Of a DNA stretch of 64,000 bases, positions 30,097 through 39,912 are shown one piece after another. Numbering within the stretch: the stretch's first letter is position 1; every line of letters starts with the position of its first letter. The notes beneath the pieces were generated by a model that had not been told where the DNA came from, did no database searches, and saw only the letters and a program-made list of their open reading frames with translations. The DNA comes from Stutzerimonas nosocomialis (lineage in GTDB: Bacteria > Pseudomonadota > Gammaproteobacteria > Pseudomonadales > Pseudomonadaceae). Location: NCBI RefSeq assembly GCF_005876855.1, contig NZ_QLAE01000008.1, forward strand, positions 1 through 64,000, given 5' to 3'. Both the position numbers and the translations under genes were made by a program.

Positions 30097-31394
30097 TCAA
30101 CACTCTCCGAGGTTTCCTAGTCGCCCTCTGCTGTCTTGCCGGCTTTGCCGGGGCACAGGAAAAAAACATTCTGGTCACCAGTGGCGCGGACCGGGCGATT
30201 CCCATTGCAGTGGTGCCTTTCGGCTGGCAGGGCGGTACCGTGCTGCCCGAGGACATGTCCCAGATCGTCGGCAACGACCTGCGCAACTCTGGCATCTTCG
30301 AGCCGCTGCCGCGGCAGAACATGATCAGCCTGCCGACCCGTGGCAGCGAGATCATCTATCGCGACTGGAAGGCGCTCGGCGCGCAGTACGTGATGGTCGG
30401 CAACATCCAGCCGGCGGGTGGTCGTCTGCAGGTGCAGTTCGAGGTCTACAACGTCTCCACCGAACAGCAGGTCATGACCGGCACCGTCGGTGGTACGCCC
30501 GACCAGCTGCGCGACATGGCCCACTACGTGGCCGACCAGTCCTTCGAGAAGCTGACCGGCATCAAGGGGGCGTTCTCCACGCGCCTGCTCTACGTGACGG
30601 CTGAAAGTGTCGGCGGGAACAACACCCGCTATACCCTGCAGCGCTCGGATTACGATGGCGCGCGTGCCGTGACGCTGCTGCAGTCGCGCGAGCCGATCCT
30701 GTCGCCGCGCTTCGCCCCCGACGGCAAGCGTATCGCCTACGTCTCCTTCGAGCAGCGCCGTCCGCGTATCTTCATCCAGCACGTCGATACCGGTCGTCGC
30801 GAGCAGATCACCAACTTCGAAGGTCTCAACGGCGCGCCTGCGTTCTCGCCCGATGGCAACCGTCTGGCTTTCGTGTTGTCGAAAGACGGTAATCCGGAGA
30901 TTTATGTGATGGATTTGGGAACGCGTAACTTGCAGCGTCTGACCAACCATTATGCAATCGATACAGAACCTTTCTGGGGCGCCGACGGCCAGACGATTTA
31001 TTTCACTTCCGATCGGGCCGGCAAGCCGCAGATATATAAACAGCGTATTGGCAGCAATACGCCGGAGCGCGTGACCTTTGTTGGAAACTACAACGCCAAC
31101 CCGAAACTTTCCGCCGATGAGAAGACGCTGGTCATGATTCATCGTCAGGATGGCTACACCAACTTCAAGGTCGCTGCCCAAGACCTGCAGCGCGGCAACC
31201 TGCGGCTATTAACAGATACAAGTTTGGACGAATCGCCTACTGTTGCGCCCAATGGCACCATGCTAATCTACGCCACCCGCCAGCAGGGCCGGGGAGTCTT
31301 GATGCTTGCGTCCATTAATGGCCGAGTAAGGCTCCCGATTCCTACCGCTCAAGGCGAAGTCCGTGAGCCATCCTGGTCCCCTTACCTGAACTGA
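30093..31394 (+). CDS. tolB: Tol-Pal system beta-propeller protein TolB
   Basis: 433 aa. Signal peptide ends near residue 21 (AGFAGA-QEK), then an N-terminal alpha/beta domain and a six-bladed propeller with repeated SPDG/SADE strand turns ([30 protein letters not shown]). It binds Pal in the periplasm. GTG start overlapping the tolA stop. Confidence 0.97.
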   Translation: MINTLRGFLVALCCLAGFAGAQEKNILVTSGADRAIPIAVVPFGWQGGTVLPEDMSQIVGNDLRNSGIFEPLPRQNMISLPTRGSEIIYRDWKALGAQYVMVGNIQPAGGRLQVQFEVYNVSTEQQVMTGTVGGTPDQLRDMAHYVADQSFEKLTGIKGAFSTRLLYVTAESVGGNNTRYTLQRSDYDGARAVTLLQSREPILSPRFAPDGKRIAYVSFEQRRPRIFIQHVDTGRREQITNFEGLNGAPAFSPDGNRLAFVLSKDGNPEIYVMDLGTRNLQRLTNHYAIDTEPFWGADGQTIYFTSDRAGKPQIYKQRIGSNTPERVTFVGNYNANPKLSADEKTLVMIHRQDGYTNFKVAAQDLQRGNLRLLTDTSLDESPTVAPNGTMLIYATRQQGRGVLMLASINGRVRLPIPTAQGEVREPSWSPYLN

Positions 31395-31451
31395 TGCGGT
31401 ACTTAGCGTTAAAACCAAAAACACACACCTGGGGTTGTTAGGAGTTACATC

Positions 31452-31958
31452 ATGGAAATGCTGAAATTCGGTAAGTTTGCTGTGCTGGCGCTGTCCCTGG
31501 CCGTAGCGGTTGGCTGTTCGTCCAAAGGCGGTGACGATTCGGGCGAAGGCGCTGCCACTGGCATCGATCCGAACGCTGGTTACGGCGCCGGTACCGGTTC
31601 CGTAGACGGCAGCATGAGCGAAGAAGCCGCTCTGCGTGCGATCACCACCTTCTACTTCGAGTACGACAGCTCCGACCTGAAGCCGGAAGCCATGCGCGCT
31701 CTGGACGTTCACGCTCGTGATCTGAAAGGCAATGGCGCTCGCGTCGCTCTGGAAGGCCACACCGACGAGCGCGGTACCCGCGAATACAACATGGCTCTGG
31801 GCGAGCGCCGTTCCAAGGCCGTTCAGCGCTACCTGGTTCTGCAGGGCGTTTCCCCTGCTCAGCTGGAAGTTGTTTCCTACGGCGAAGAGCGTCCTGTCGC
31901 TACCGGCAACGACGAGCAGTCCTGGGCTCAGAACCGTCGCGTAGAGCTGCGTAAGTAA
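31452..31958 (+). CDS. pal: Peptidoglycan-associated lipoprotein Pal/OprL
   Basis: 168 aa. Lipobox AVGC (C22), a glycine/serine-rich linker and an OmpA-like peptidoglycan-binding domain with [20 protein letters not shown]. It anchors the outer membrane to the cell wall. TAGGAG precedes the ATG, and the 57-bp gap to tolB could hold a separate promoter, as known for oprL. Confidence 0.97.
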   Translation: MEMLKFGKFAVLALSLAVAVGCSSKGGDDSGEGAATGIDPNAGYGAGTGSVDGSMSEEAALRAITTFYFEYDSSDLKPEAMRALDVHARDLKGNGARVALEGHTDERGTREYNMALGERRSKAVQRYLVLQGVSPAQLEVVSYGEERPVATGNDEQSWAQNRRVELRK

Positions 31959-31964
31959 GCTGCC

Positions 31965-32786
31965 ATGCGTAAGTACTGCCGTGCTCTGACAGTCCTGTCT
32001 CTCAGCCTTCCGCTTCATGCGATGGCTCAGGTGCCCGTAGTCGAGTATGACTCGCAGTCCGCCGGTTCCGGTGGCTCGGGTTATCCCGCTGCGCGGCAGG
32101 ACACTGGCGGTGCTTACGCCGAAGGCGGGGTGAATACCCCGTCTTCGGCGCAGGGCATGTTGTTCATCCAGCTGCAGCAGATGCAGGAAGAAATCGCGCA
32201 ATTGCGCGGCATGGTCGAACAGCAGCAGAACCAGATCCAGCAACTCCAGAGGGAAGGGCTGGAGCGTTACCAGGAACTCGATAGACGCCTCTCCAGCGGT
32301 GCATCCGCCGGAGCCGTGGGCGCACAGAATTCTTCTACCGCTGGCGCCATCGATGCCAGCGAAACGCCTCGCGAGCCGGCTCAGCAGGCTCAGGCGGGCA
32401 ATCAATCGGCCGATCCGGCGAATGAAAAGCTGTATTACGACGCTGCATTCGACCTCATCAAGGCCAAGGACTTCGACAAGGCGAGCCAGGCGTTCGCCGC
32501 CTTCCTGCGCCGCTACCCGCAAAGCCAGTACGCCGGCAATGCGCAGTACTGGCTGGGAGAGGTGAATCTGGCCAAGGGCGACCTGCAAGCCGCAGGGCAG
32601 GCCTTTGCCAAGGTCAGCCAGACCTACCCGAATCACGCCAAGGTGCCGGACTCGCTCTACAAGCTTGCCGACGTCGAGCTCAGGCTCGGCAATCGTGATC
32701 GGGCCCAGGGGATATTGCGCGAGGTGATCTCGCAATACCCGAACAGCTCCGCTGCGCAACTGGCGCAGCGACAGCTCAGCCGCTAA
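31965..32786 (+). CDS. cpoB: Cell division coordinator CpoB (YbgF)
   Basis: 273 aa. Signal peptide MRKYCRALTVLSLSLPLHAMA, a trimerising coiled coil (about 63-105: QLQQMQEEIAQLRGMVEQQQ), then TPR repeats (LYYDAAFDLIKAKDFDKA onward). CpoB couples the Tol motor to PBP1B-driven septal synthesis. Last gene of the operon, followed by a terminator. Confidence 0.95.
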   Translation: MRKYCRALTVLSLSLPLHAMAQVPVVEYDSQSAGSGGSGYPAARQDTGGAYAEGGVNTPSSAQGMLFIQLQQMQEEIAQLRGMVEQQQNQIQQLQREGLERYQELDRRLSSGASAGAVGAQNSSTAGAIDASETPREPAQQAQAGNQSADPANEKLYYDAAFDLIKAKDFDKASQAFAAFLRRYPQSQYAGNAQYWLGEVNLAKGDLQAAGQAFAKVSQTYPNHAKVPDSLYKLADVELRLGNRDRAQGILREVISQYPNSSAAQLAQRQLSR

Positions 32787-32808
32787 CCGCGTCCGTGTTG
32801 TATCGAAG

Positions 32809-32830
32809 CCCGCGCACCGCGCGGGTTTTT
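32809..32830 (+). terminator. Terminator of the tol-pal operon
   Basis: CCCGCGC-ACC-GCGCGGG, a 7-bp stem followed by TTTTT, 22 bp after the cpoB stop. Confidence 0.88.
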
Positions 32831-32899
32831 CGTTAGGATGCGCTTCTTTTAACGCAACGGAGGCGGATGGCCTGTTTCGCCGTCACGCCCGTGGCCCTT

Positions 32900-33547
32900 A
32901 TGCATAACACCCTGCGTATCACCGAGATCTTCCACTCGCTGCAGGGGGAGTCGCGTACCAGCGGCTTGCCGACGGTGTTCGTTCGCCTGACCGGCTGTCC
33001 CCTGCGCTGTCTTTACTGCGATACCGCCTATGCCTTCAGCGGTGGTGAAATCCATTCGCTCGAGGCGATTCTCGGGCGCGTCGCCACGTTCAAGGCTCGA
33101 CACGTCTGTGTGACCGGGGGCGAGCCCCTGGCCCAGCCGGACTGCATCGGGCTGCTCGAGCAGCTGTGTGACGCGGGCTATCAGGTGTCGCTGGAAACCA
33201 GTGGCGCCCTGGATATCTCGCCTGTGGATGAGCGTGTCAGTCGCGTCGTCGACCTCAAGACGCCAGGTTCGGGCGAGGTGGGGCGCAATCGCTACGAGAA
33301 CATCGCCTTCCTCACACGCCACGATCAGCTCAAGTTCGTGATCTGCTCGCGTGGGGATTACGATTGGGCGGTCAGCAAGCTCATCGAGTACCGGCTCGAC
33401 GAGCGTGTCGGCGACGTACTGTTTTCGCCCAGCCATGGGCAGGTCGACCCCCGTGCGCTGGCCGAATGGATCATCGAAGACAACCTGCCGGTTCGTTTCC
33501 AGCTGCAGCTGCACAAGCTGCTCTGGAATGACGAACCAGGGCACTGA
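32900..33547 (+). CDS. queE: 7-carboxy-7-deazaguanine synthase
   Basis: 215 aa radical SAM enzyme of the queuosine pathway; converts CPH4 to CDG. C33, C37 and C40 in [12 protein letters not shown] form the CX3CX2C cluster motif, and TGGEPL follows. I chose the ATG at 32900, since the family begins directly with [13 protein letters not shown]. queC follows after 14 bp. Confidence 0.95.
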   Translation: MHNTLRITEIFHSLQGESRTSGLPTVFVRLTGCPLRCLYCDTAYAFSGGEIHSLEAILGRVATFKARHVCVTGGEPLAQPDCIGLLEQLCDAGYQVSLETSGALDISPVDERVSRVVDLKTPGSGEVGRNRYENIAFLTRHDQLKFVICSRGDYDWAVSKLIEYRLDERVGDVLFSPSHGQVDPRALAEWIIEDNLPVRFQLQLHKLLWNDEPGH

Positions 33548-33561
33548 GCCGGAGCCAAGAC

Positions 33562-34236
33562 ATGAATGAGAAAAGAGCGGTCGTTCTGCTTTCGGGCGGG
33601 CTGGACTCGGCAACCGTAGTCGCCATGGCGCAAGCCGAAGGCTACAGCTGTTACAGCATGAGCTTCGACTATGGCCAGCGGCATCGTGCCGAGCTGCAGG
33701 CGGCCGAGCGCGTCGCGGCGCAGTTGGGAGTCCGGGAGCATAAGGTGGTTGGGCTCGACCTCAACGGTATCGGCGGTTCGGCGCTGACCGATGAGCGTAT
33801 CGATGTGCCCGAAACCCCGGGCGAAGGGATTCCGGTCACCTACGTGCCGGCGCGCAACACGGTGTTCCTGTCGCTGGCGCTCGGTTGGGCGGAAGTGCTC
33901 GGTGCCAGGGATATCTTCATCGGCGTCAATGCGGTGGATTATTCGGGCTATCCCGATTGCCGTCCCGAGTTCGTCTCGGCGTTCGAGCAGGTCGCCAACC
34001 TCGCGACCAAGGCGGGTGTCGAAGGGGAGGGCTTCAGGATTCGCGCCCCGTTGCAGATGCTGAGCAAGGCGCAGATCGTGCAGGCCGGGCAACGCTTGGG
34101 CGTCGATTATGGCCTTACGGTTTCCTGCTATCAGGCGGATGTCGACGGCCGCGCCTGCGGCAAATGCGACAGCTGCCGGCTGCGCGCGGCCGGGTTTCGC
34201 GAGGCCGGAATCGCCGATCCGACGCGCTATGTCTGA
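33562..34236 (+). CDS. queC: 7-cyano-7-deazaguanine synthase
   Basis: 224 aa, N-type ATP pyrophosphatase fold with the P-loop LSGGLDSAT (10-18) and a C-terminal zinc site [10 protein letters not shown] plus an upstream cysteine in SCYQADV. It converts CDG to preQ0 with ammonia and ATP. Operon with queE. Confidence 0.97.
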   Translation: MNEKRAVVLLSGGLDSATVVAMAQAEGYSCYSMSFDYGQRHRAELQAAERVAAQLGVREHKVVGLDLNGIGGSALTDERIDVPETPGEGIPVTYVPARNTVFLSLALGWAEVLGARDIFIGVNAVDYSGYPDCRPEFVSAFEQVANLATKAGVEGEGFRIRAPLQMLSKAQIVQAGQRLGVDYGLTVSCYQADVDGRACGKCDSCRLRAAGFREAGIADPTRYV

Positions 34237-34254
34237 AATATTTTTCGAGAAAGG

Positions 34255-34282
34255 TTGATTTCCTCAATCAAATCAGTATCAT
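34255..34282 (+). promoter_or_regulatory. Promoter of tRNA-Lys
   Basis: TTGATT (34255-34260), a 16-bp spacer, TATCAT (34277-34282). The start would be about 6 bp before the mature tRNA 5' end. Confidence 0.55.
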
Positions 34283-34294
34283 GCGCTCCGCATC

Positions 34295-34370
34295 GGGTCG
34301 TTAGCTCAGTTGGTAGAGCAGTTGGCTTTTAACCAATTGGTCGTAGGTTCGAATCCTACACGACCCACCA
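34295..34370 (+). tRNA. tRNA-Lys (anticodon TTT)
   Basis: 76 nt cloverleaf: acceptor GGGTCGT/ACGACCC, D arm GCTC-AGTTGGTA-GAGC, anticodon stem GTTGG/CCAAT with loop CTTTTAA, T arm GTAGG-TTCGAAT-CCTAC, encoded CCA. This tRNA is an integration site for islands in P. aeruginosa; here a terminator and nadA follow directly. Confidence 0.97.
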
Positions 34371-34390
34371 GATTGCTCGAGACGAACAAA

Positions 34391-34420
34391 AGCCGAAAAC
34401 TCCAGGGTTTTCGGCTTTTT
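34391..34420 (+). terminator. Terminator of tRNA-Lys
   Basis: AGCCGAAAAC-TCCAGG-GTTTTCGGCT with a following T run; 10-bp stem, 20 bp after the tRNA 3' end. Confidence 0.9.
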
Positions 34421-34600
34421 CGTATCTGCCTTTTTAATCGGCTTCGGCCGGGCTGCTTCCCTCGCCGAAGGCGCTTCGCTAGTATCCCCATCCCTTTGGG
34501 GCGTCCCGTGGTCGTTGCTGACTGCCCGATGTCATTCAGGTGCGCCGTGGTCGGGGTACAATCGAATGCCATGCGCCAACCGTTGCTCGCAGGTCCTAAC

Positions 34601-35659
34601 ATGAGCGAAATCGCCGAACGCATCCTCGTACAGGCTCATCTGGCAGCCAAACAGCCCAAGCCACTGACACCTGATCAGGAGGCGCGGTTGCGTGATGACA
34701 TTGCCCGGGAGTTGATCCGGCAGAACGCGGTGCTGGTCGCGCACTATTACACCGACCCGGTGATCCAGGCGCTGGCCGAGCAGACCGGCGGCTGTGTTGC
34801 CGACTCCCTGGAGATGGCGCGCTTCGGCAACGAGCACCCGGCCACGACGGTCCTGGTCGCCGGCGTCAGGTTCATGGGCGAGACGGCGAAAATCCTCAAT
34901 CCTGAAAAGCGCGTGCTGATGCCCACGCTCGAGGCGACCTGCTCGCTGGATCTCGGATGCCCGGTCGATGAGTTCTCGGCGTTCTGCGACCAGCATCCCG
35001 AGCGTACGGTGGTGGTCTATGCGAACACCTCCGCGGCGGTCAAGGCGCGGGCCGATTGGGTGGTGACTTCCAGCTGCGCTCTGGAAATCGTCGAAAGCCT
35101 GATGGATAACGGTGAAAAGATCCTCTGGGCACCGGACAAGCACCTGGGCCAGTACGTGCAGCGCGAGACCGGCGCGGACATGCTGCTCTGGGACGGTGCG
35201 TGCATCGTCCATGAGGAATTCAAGGCCAAGCAGCTCGAGGACATGAAGGCGCTGTACCCGCACGCCGCGATCCTGGTGCACCCCGAGTCGCCCGAAGCCG
35301 TGGTGCGTCTCGCCGATGCGGTGGGCTCGACGAGCCAACTGATCAAGGCGGCGCAGACGCTTCCCCATCCTGCGTTCATCGTCGCCACCGACCGGGGCAT
35401 CTTCTACAAGATGCAGCAGTTGTGCCCCGACAAGGAATTCATCGAGGCGCCCACGGCCGGTAACGGGGCGACCTGCCGTAGCTGCGCCCACTGTCCCTGG
35501 ATGGCGATGAACACGCTGGAGAGTACGCTGGACTGCCTGCGTCAGGGCAGTAACGAGATCTTCGTCGACCCGGCGCTGGTGCCTCGCGCCGTCAAGCCGC
35601 TGAAGCGGATGTTGGATTTCACCCAGGCCGCCCGGTTGAAGCTCGCCGGCAACGCCTGA
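34601..35659 (+). CDS. nadA: Quinolinate synthase A
   Basis: 352 aa. NadA makes quinolinate from iminoaspartate and DHAP with a 4Fe-4S cluster; conserved cysteines lie in [21 protein letters not shown] and [13 protein letters not shown] chose the ATG at 34601 ([20 protein letters not shown]), because the open frame upstream passes through the tRNA. A possible -10 TACAAT lies at 34557-34562. Confidence 0.96.
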   Translation: MSEIAERILVQAHLAAKQPKPLTPDQEARLRDDIARELIRQNAVLVAHYYTDPVIQALAEQTGGCVADSLEMARFGNEHPATTVLVAGVRFMGETAKILNPEKRVLMPTLEATCSLDLGCPVDEFSAFCDQHPERTVVVYANTSAAVKARADWVVTSSCALEIVESLMDNGEKILWAPDKHLGQYVQRETGADMLLWDGACIVHEEFKAKQLEDMKALYPHAAILVHPESPEAVVRLADAVGSTSQLIKAAQTLPHPAFIVATDRGIFYKMQQLCPDKEFIEAPTAGNGATCRSCAHCPWMAMNTLESTLDCLRQGSNEIFVDPALVPRAVKPLKRMLDFTQAARLKLAGNA

Positions 35660-35675
35660 GGCGTTGCCTGGCGGC

Positions 35676-37106
35676 TCAGCGCATCATGTCCTTGACCATC
35701 CGCTGTTCTTCGATCATCTGCCGCTCGCGCGCGTCGATGCGCGAAGCCAGCTGGAAGTTCGGCGAGCGCCGCTTGGCCAGCCCCAGTTGCTGGATGGCCT
35801 GGTCGTAGTCGCCGACCAGGGCGAAGTATTCGGCGCGCGCCTGATGCAGGCCGACGATGTTGCCGCTCAGCCCACGCACTTCCGCCACCTGATACCAGAT
35901 ATCCGGATCCCTGCTGCGGCGCCCGACCAGCTCGTCGAGCGCGCGCTCGGCTTCGGCTATCTCGCCCTGCTTGAGCAGCACGTCGATATGCATCTGCTGG
36001 ATCGGGTAGTTGTTGGGGTAGAGGCTCCGCATCCGCTGCATCCGTTGCATGGCCTGTGGCAGGCGATTGGCGGTGATGTCCAGCTCAGTCTGTGCCAGGT
36101 TGTAGAGCGGGTTGTCCGGGGCGCCCTGTAGCAGTGGCTGCAGGGTTTCGCCCGCTTCGTCGAGCTGGCCGCTCTTGATCTGGGCCAGCGCCAGTCCATA
36201 GCGCGCGGCATCGAGCGTCGGATCTTCGTTGAGCATGGCCCTGAAGCGCTTGGCGCCAGCGCCCGGGGAGCTTTCGAAGCGAAGCTGGACACGCGCGCGC
36301 AGCAGCTGGTAGCGCAGGCTGTCCTCGGCGCCTCCGCGGGCGAACTGTTCGGCCCGGTTGCGGGTGTCGGCAATGCGCGATTCGGTCACCGGGTGGGTCA
36401 GCAGAAACTCCGGTGGCCGTTGGTCGTAACGGTACTGGCGCATCAGGCGCTCGAACATCATCGGCATGGCGCGTGGGTCATAGCCGGCCCGCTCCAGGTT
36501 GACCAGGCCGATGCGGTCGGCCTCCTGTTCGTTCTGCCGGGAGAAGCGCCGCTGTTCCTGGATGGCGGCGGCCTGGGTCGAGGCGATCGCCGCGATGCCG
36601 GCATCGCCCGCGCCCGCCGCGGCGGCGACGACGCCTGCGAGCAGGGCGGCCATCACCGGTAGCTGCATGCGCTGCTGAGCTTCCAGGCCCCGGGCGAAAT
36701 GGCGTTGGGACAGGTGAGCCAGTTCGTGGGCCAGCACGGAGGCGTATTCGGACTCGGTCTGCGCGTTGGTGAAGAGGCCGCCGTTGACGCCGATGATCCC
36801 GCCGGGGGCGGCGAAGGCATTCAGCTGGGGGCTGTCGAGCAGGATGAACTCGAGGCGCCTGTCCTGCAGCTGGCTGCTTTCGGCCAGGCGATACACGCTG
36901 CTCTCGACGTAATCCTTGAGGAGCGGGTCGGAAATCTGTTTGACCTGTCCGCGCAACATGCTCAGCCACGCCCGTCCGAGCTGGTACTCCTGTTCGGGTG
37001 AGACGATGCCGGAACTGGCATCGCCCAGCGATGGCAGGTCGTTGGCCGGCACGGGCGTGGCAAGCAGGCAGGCCAGCGTCAGCAGGGTAGGGCGCAGCAG
37101 TTTCAT
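35676..37106 (-). CDS. bepA: M48 metalloprotease with TPR domain (BepA-like)
   Basis: 476 aa. Signal peptide (ends PVPA-ND), M48 peptidase domain with zinc motif H127-ELAH-131 and downstream glutamate in QNEQEADRIGL, then TPR repeats from about residue 300 on. BepA is a periplasmic protease/chaperone that clears stalled LptD and BAM substrates. It converges with nadA, 16 bp apart. Confidence 0.94.
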   Translation of the reverse strand: MKLLRPTLLTLACLLATPVPANDLPSLGDASSGIVSPEQEYQLGRAWLSMLRGQVKQISDPLLKDYVESSVYRLAESSQLQDRRLEFILLDSPQLNAFAAPGGIIGVNGGLFTNAQTESEYASVLAHELAHLSQRHFARGLEAQQRMQLPVMAALLAGVVAAAAGAGDAGIAAIASTQAAAIQEQRRFSRQNEQEADRIGLVNLERAGYDPRAMPMMFERLMRQYRYDQRPPEFLLTHPVTESRIADTRNRAEQFARGGAEDSLRYQLLRARVQLRFESSPGAGAKRFRAMLNEDPTLDAARYGLALAQIKSGQLDEAGETLQPLLQGAPDNPLYNLAQTELDITANRLPQAMQRMQRMRSLYPNNYPIQQMHIDVLLKQGEIAEAERALDELVGRRSRDPDIWYQVAEVRGLSGNIVGLHQARAEYFALVGDYDQAIQQLGLAKRRSPNFQLASRIDARERQMIEEQRMVKDMMR

Positions 37107-37212
37107 CCATAAGGCTCGGGTTGGGTGAGAGCGCTACTGTAGCGTCGAGGTTGGCCGGCTGGCCAGAGGTGGGCCCTGCTCGGTATCCTGACGACCTTTG
37201 TGGAGACTGATC

Positions 37213-37464
37213 ATGAATGACGCAGCAAACGGCGACATCCCCGTCGCCGCCGAGCTGGACGCCAGCGGGCTGGAGTGCCCGATGCCTCTGCTCAAGGCGA
37301 AGCTCGAACTCAACCGGCTGGCCAGCGGGGCGGTCCTCAAGGTGACCGCGACCGATCCCGGCTCGCAGCGCGACTTTCGCAGTTTCGCCAATCTGGCCGG
37401 GCATGCGCTGCTGCGTGAAGAGGCGGATGCCGGCATTTATCGTTACTGGTTGCGAAAGGCCTGA
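37213..37464 (+). CDS. TusA/SirA-family sulfur carrier protein
   Basis: 83 aa, two-layer alpha/beta fold. The sulfur-accepting cysteine is C22 in LECPMPLLKAK. The gene at this backbone position in P. aeruginosa (PA1006) was reported to be needed for molybdenum cofactor homeostasis, which is relevant to the Mo enzyme of the island at the right end. perM follows after 18 bp. Confidence 0.9.
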   Translation: MNDAANGDIPVAAELDASGLECPMPLLKAKLELNRLASGAVLKVTATDPGSQRDFRSFANLAGHALLREEADAGIYRYWLRKA

Positions 37465-37482
37465 AGGCCAACAAGGAGTCGC

Positions 37483-38562
37483 ATGCTCAAGGTTCTACGC
37501 GGTTGGATGCATCGCTATTTCTCCGACGAGGAGGCTGTGGTCCTGGCGGTGCTACTGTTCCTGGCATTCCTGCTGGTTCTGACGCTTGGGCGGATGCTCG
37601 CTCCGGTCATCGCCGGGTTGGTGCTGGCGTTTCTCATGCAGGGGGTGGTCGGCACGCTCGAGCGTTTGCGTATGCCTCATCTGGCTGCCGTCTGGCTGGT
37701 GTTCGCGTTGTTCGTCGGGGCCTTGTCGGTGTGCATCCTGATCCTCGTGCCGCTGCTCTGGCAGCAGGGCTTCACCTTGATCAACGAGCTCCCGCGAATG
37801 CTGGTCGAATGGCAGTCGCTGTTGCTGCTGCTCCCCGAGAGCTATCCGCAGCTGATCACCCAGGAGCAGGTGCTGCGCGGCATCGATGCGATCCGGGGCG
37901 AGTTCGCGCGCGTCGGCCATATCGCGCTGACCTCGTCGCTGGCCAGCCTGCCGCTGTTGCTCGGGCTGATGATCTACCTGGTGCTGGTGCCGATCCTGGT
38001 GTTCTTCTTCCTCAAGGATCGCCAGCAGATCAGTGACTGGATCAGTGGCTATCTGCCCCGTGAGCGGGGCCTGATCACCCAGGTCGCCCAGGAAATGAAC
38101 CTGCAGATCGCCAATTACATCCGCGGCAAGTCGATCGAGATCCTGATCGTCGGCGTCGTGTCCTACGTGGTGTTCGCCTTGCTCGGCCTCAACTACGCGG
38201 CGCTGCTGGCGCTACTGGTCGGGTTTTCCGTGGTGGTGCCCTATATTGGCGCGGCGGTGGTTACCGTCCCCATTGCCTTGATCGGCCTGTTCCAGTGGGG
38301 CTGGGGCGATCAGTTCATCTACCTGATGGTGGCCTACGCGATCATCCAGGCGCTGGACGGCAACGTGCTGGTGCCGCTGCTGTTCTCCGAGGCGGTGAAC
38401 CTGCATCCGGTGGCGATCATCTGCGCCGTGCTGCTGTTCGGTGGGCTGTGGGGCTTCTGGGGGGTGTTCTTCGCGATTCCGCTGGCGACGCTCTTCAAGG
38501 CAGTGCTCAACGCCTGGCCGCGCCATGGCGCAGTGGCGGTGACCGAAGGTCCGGTCGCCTGA
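37483..38562 (+). CDS. perM: PerM/AI-2E transporter family membrane protein
   Basis: 359 aa with seven or eight transmembrane helices. The AI-2E exporter-family pattern is clear (LVPILVFFFLKDRQ, then VVPYIGA and ALDGNVLVPLLFSEAVNLHP). Members act as permeases of uncertain substrate. AAGGAG precedes the ATG. Probably cotranscribed with the TusA-like gene. Confidence 0.9.
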   Translation: MLKVLRGWMHRYFSDEEAVVLAVLLFLAFLLVLTLGRMLAPVIAGLVLAFLMQGVVGTLERLRMPHLAAVWLVFALFVGALSVCILILVPLLWQQGFTLINELPRMLVEWQSLLLLLPESYPQLITQEQVLRGIDAIRGEFARVGHIALTSSLASLPLLLGLMIYLVLVPILVFFFLKDRQQISDWISGYLPRERGLITQVAQEMNLQIANYIRGKSIEILIVGVVSYVVFALLGLNYAALLALLVGFSVVVPYIGAAVVTVPIALIGLFQWGWGDQFIYLMVAYAIIQALDGNVLVPLLFSEAVNLHPVAIICAVLLFGGLWGFWGVFFAIPLATLFKAVLNAWPRHGAVAVTEGPVA

Positions 38563-38602
38563 TGCAAGGGGAGGCCGCTGCCCGGCGGCCTCCCGCGATC
38601 GA

Positions 38603-39076
38603 TCAGCCCGCGCTGAGTGCGCGCGCCGCTTCGAGTACCGCGTCCACGTGGCCGGGAACCTTCACGCCCCGCCACTCCTTGCGCAGGACGCCCTCGCGGT
38701 CGATCAGGAAGGTGCTGCGGTCCACGCCCAGGTATTCCTTGCCGTAGAGCTTCTTCAGCTTGATCACGTCGAACAGCCGGCAAAGGGTTTCGTCCTTGTC
38801 GCTGATCAGCTCGAACGGAAACGCCTGCTTGCGCTTGAAGTTTTCATGGGTCTTCAGGCTGTCGCGCGACACGCCGAACACCAGGGTGTCGGCGGCCAGG
38901 AACTCGTCATGCCGATCGCGAAAGCCCTGGCCCTGGGTGGTGCAGCCCGGGGTGTTGTCCTTCGGATAGAAGTAGAGCACGACCTGCTTGCCCTTCAGTG
39001 CCTGGAGGCTGACGGACTGGTCGCTGGTGGCTTGCGCCTGGAACGGCGGTACCGGTTGGTCGAGTTCGACGCTCAT
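38603..39076 (-). CDS. bcp: Thiol peroxidase of the BCP/PrxQ class
   Basis: 157 aa peroxiredoxin. Peroxidatic C45 lies in YPKDNTPGCTTQ. The usual second cysteine five residues on (C50 in E. coli) is replaced (QGQGF), so this is a 1-Cys-type or atypical member. The second of two tandem ATGs has better spacing from AAGGAG. gcvR is 57 bp upstream on the same strand. Confidence 0.94.
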   Translation of the reverse strand: MSVELDQPVPPFQAQATSDQSVSLQALKGKQVVLYFYPKDNTPGCTTQGQGFRDRHDEFLAADTLVFGVSRDSLKTHENFKRKQAFPFELISDKDETLCRLFDVIKLKKLYGKEYLGVDRSTFLIDREGVLRKEWRGVKVPGHVDAVLEAARALSAG

Positions 39077-39133
39077 CATTGCTCCTTCGGTTTTGCCTGA
39101 CGCTGCGGCCGGCGCCGCAGCGATGCGCGATGA

Positions 39134-39691
39134 CTACGGGTTCTGCGGCCGCCAGGGCTCGATCAGGGCGTCCAGGTTCAGGGCATCGGCAAAGTCGAGG
39201 AACTGATCGCGCAGCCAGCTGATCTGGGTGCCGGCCGGCAGGGTGACGGTGAGCGTGGCGTTGAGCATGGTGCCGCCGGTCTGTGGTGCCTGGTAGGTGT
39301 CGCAGGTCAGGCTTTCCAGCGCGACGCGGTGGTCGATGAAGAACTGGCACAGCTCGCTGAGAATGTCGGGGCGATAGACCGCGCTGACATAGGCCACGTA
39401 GGGCAGGGCTTCGGGGCGCGCTTCCGGCGCCGCGCTGCGGATGACGCTCAAGGTGAAGGCGTGCTTCTTCGACAGAGCCGGCAGTGCCGACTCCATGCGT
39501 GCCAGCGCGTCCCAGTTGCCGGAGATCTGCAGCACCAGCGCGCTGTGGTCGCCATGACGGCTCAGCCGGGTGCTGACCACGGCGCAGCGGTTCTCGTGGC
39601 TGGCTCGGCAGAGCACATTGGTAAGCTCCATGGCGTTGGCGCCCAGAGCGCTAATGACGAGGAACTGTTCGCGTACGAGAGGGGTGGACAT
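39134..39691 (-). CDS. gcvR: Glycine cleavage system regulator GcvR-like
   Basis: 185 aa with two ACT domains (residues 8-85 and 98-175), the GcvR arrangement. In E. coli GcvR binds GcvA and glycine to repress gcvTHP. It is divergent from dapA and next to bcp, as in other pseudomonads and enterics. Confidence 0.9.
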   Translation of the reverse strand: MSTPLVREQFLVISALGANAMELTNVLCRASHENRCAVVSTRLSRHGDHSALVLQISGNWDALARMESALPALSKKHAFTLSVIRSAAPEARPEALPYVAYVSAVYRPDILSELCQFFIDHRVALESLTCDTYQAPQTGGTMLNATLTVTLPAGTQISWLRDQFLDFADALNLDALIEPWRPQNP

Positions 39692-39912
39692 GCAGCTTTC
39701 CTGGCGGTGGTGAATCGGTCGGCCGGCCAGGCCGAAACGGGCAAGGTTAGCGAAATTCGCCGGCCGAGGGAATTGATGGCCGTCGAACAGCTGCCTCGGC
39801 TACCGGCAGTCGAGCGCCGGACGTCCGTCGTGGCGCGACCGCGCAGCACGCTCGCAAAGCGTATTGGAGCCTTGTACCATTACGCCTCTCTTTTTCCGGC
39901 AGGAGTGGTTGC

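Noticed and set aside
34310-34600. Extended nadA start through the tRNA-Lys region
   Set aside because: The open frame runs across the tRNA and its terminator; ATG 34601 begins the conserved NadA sequence.
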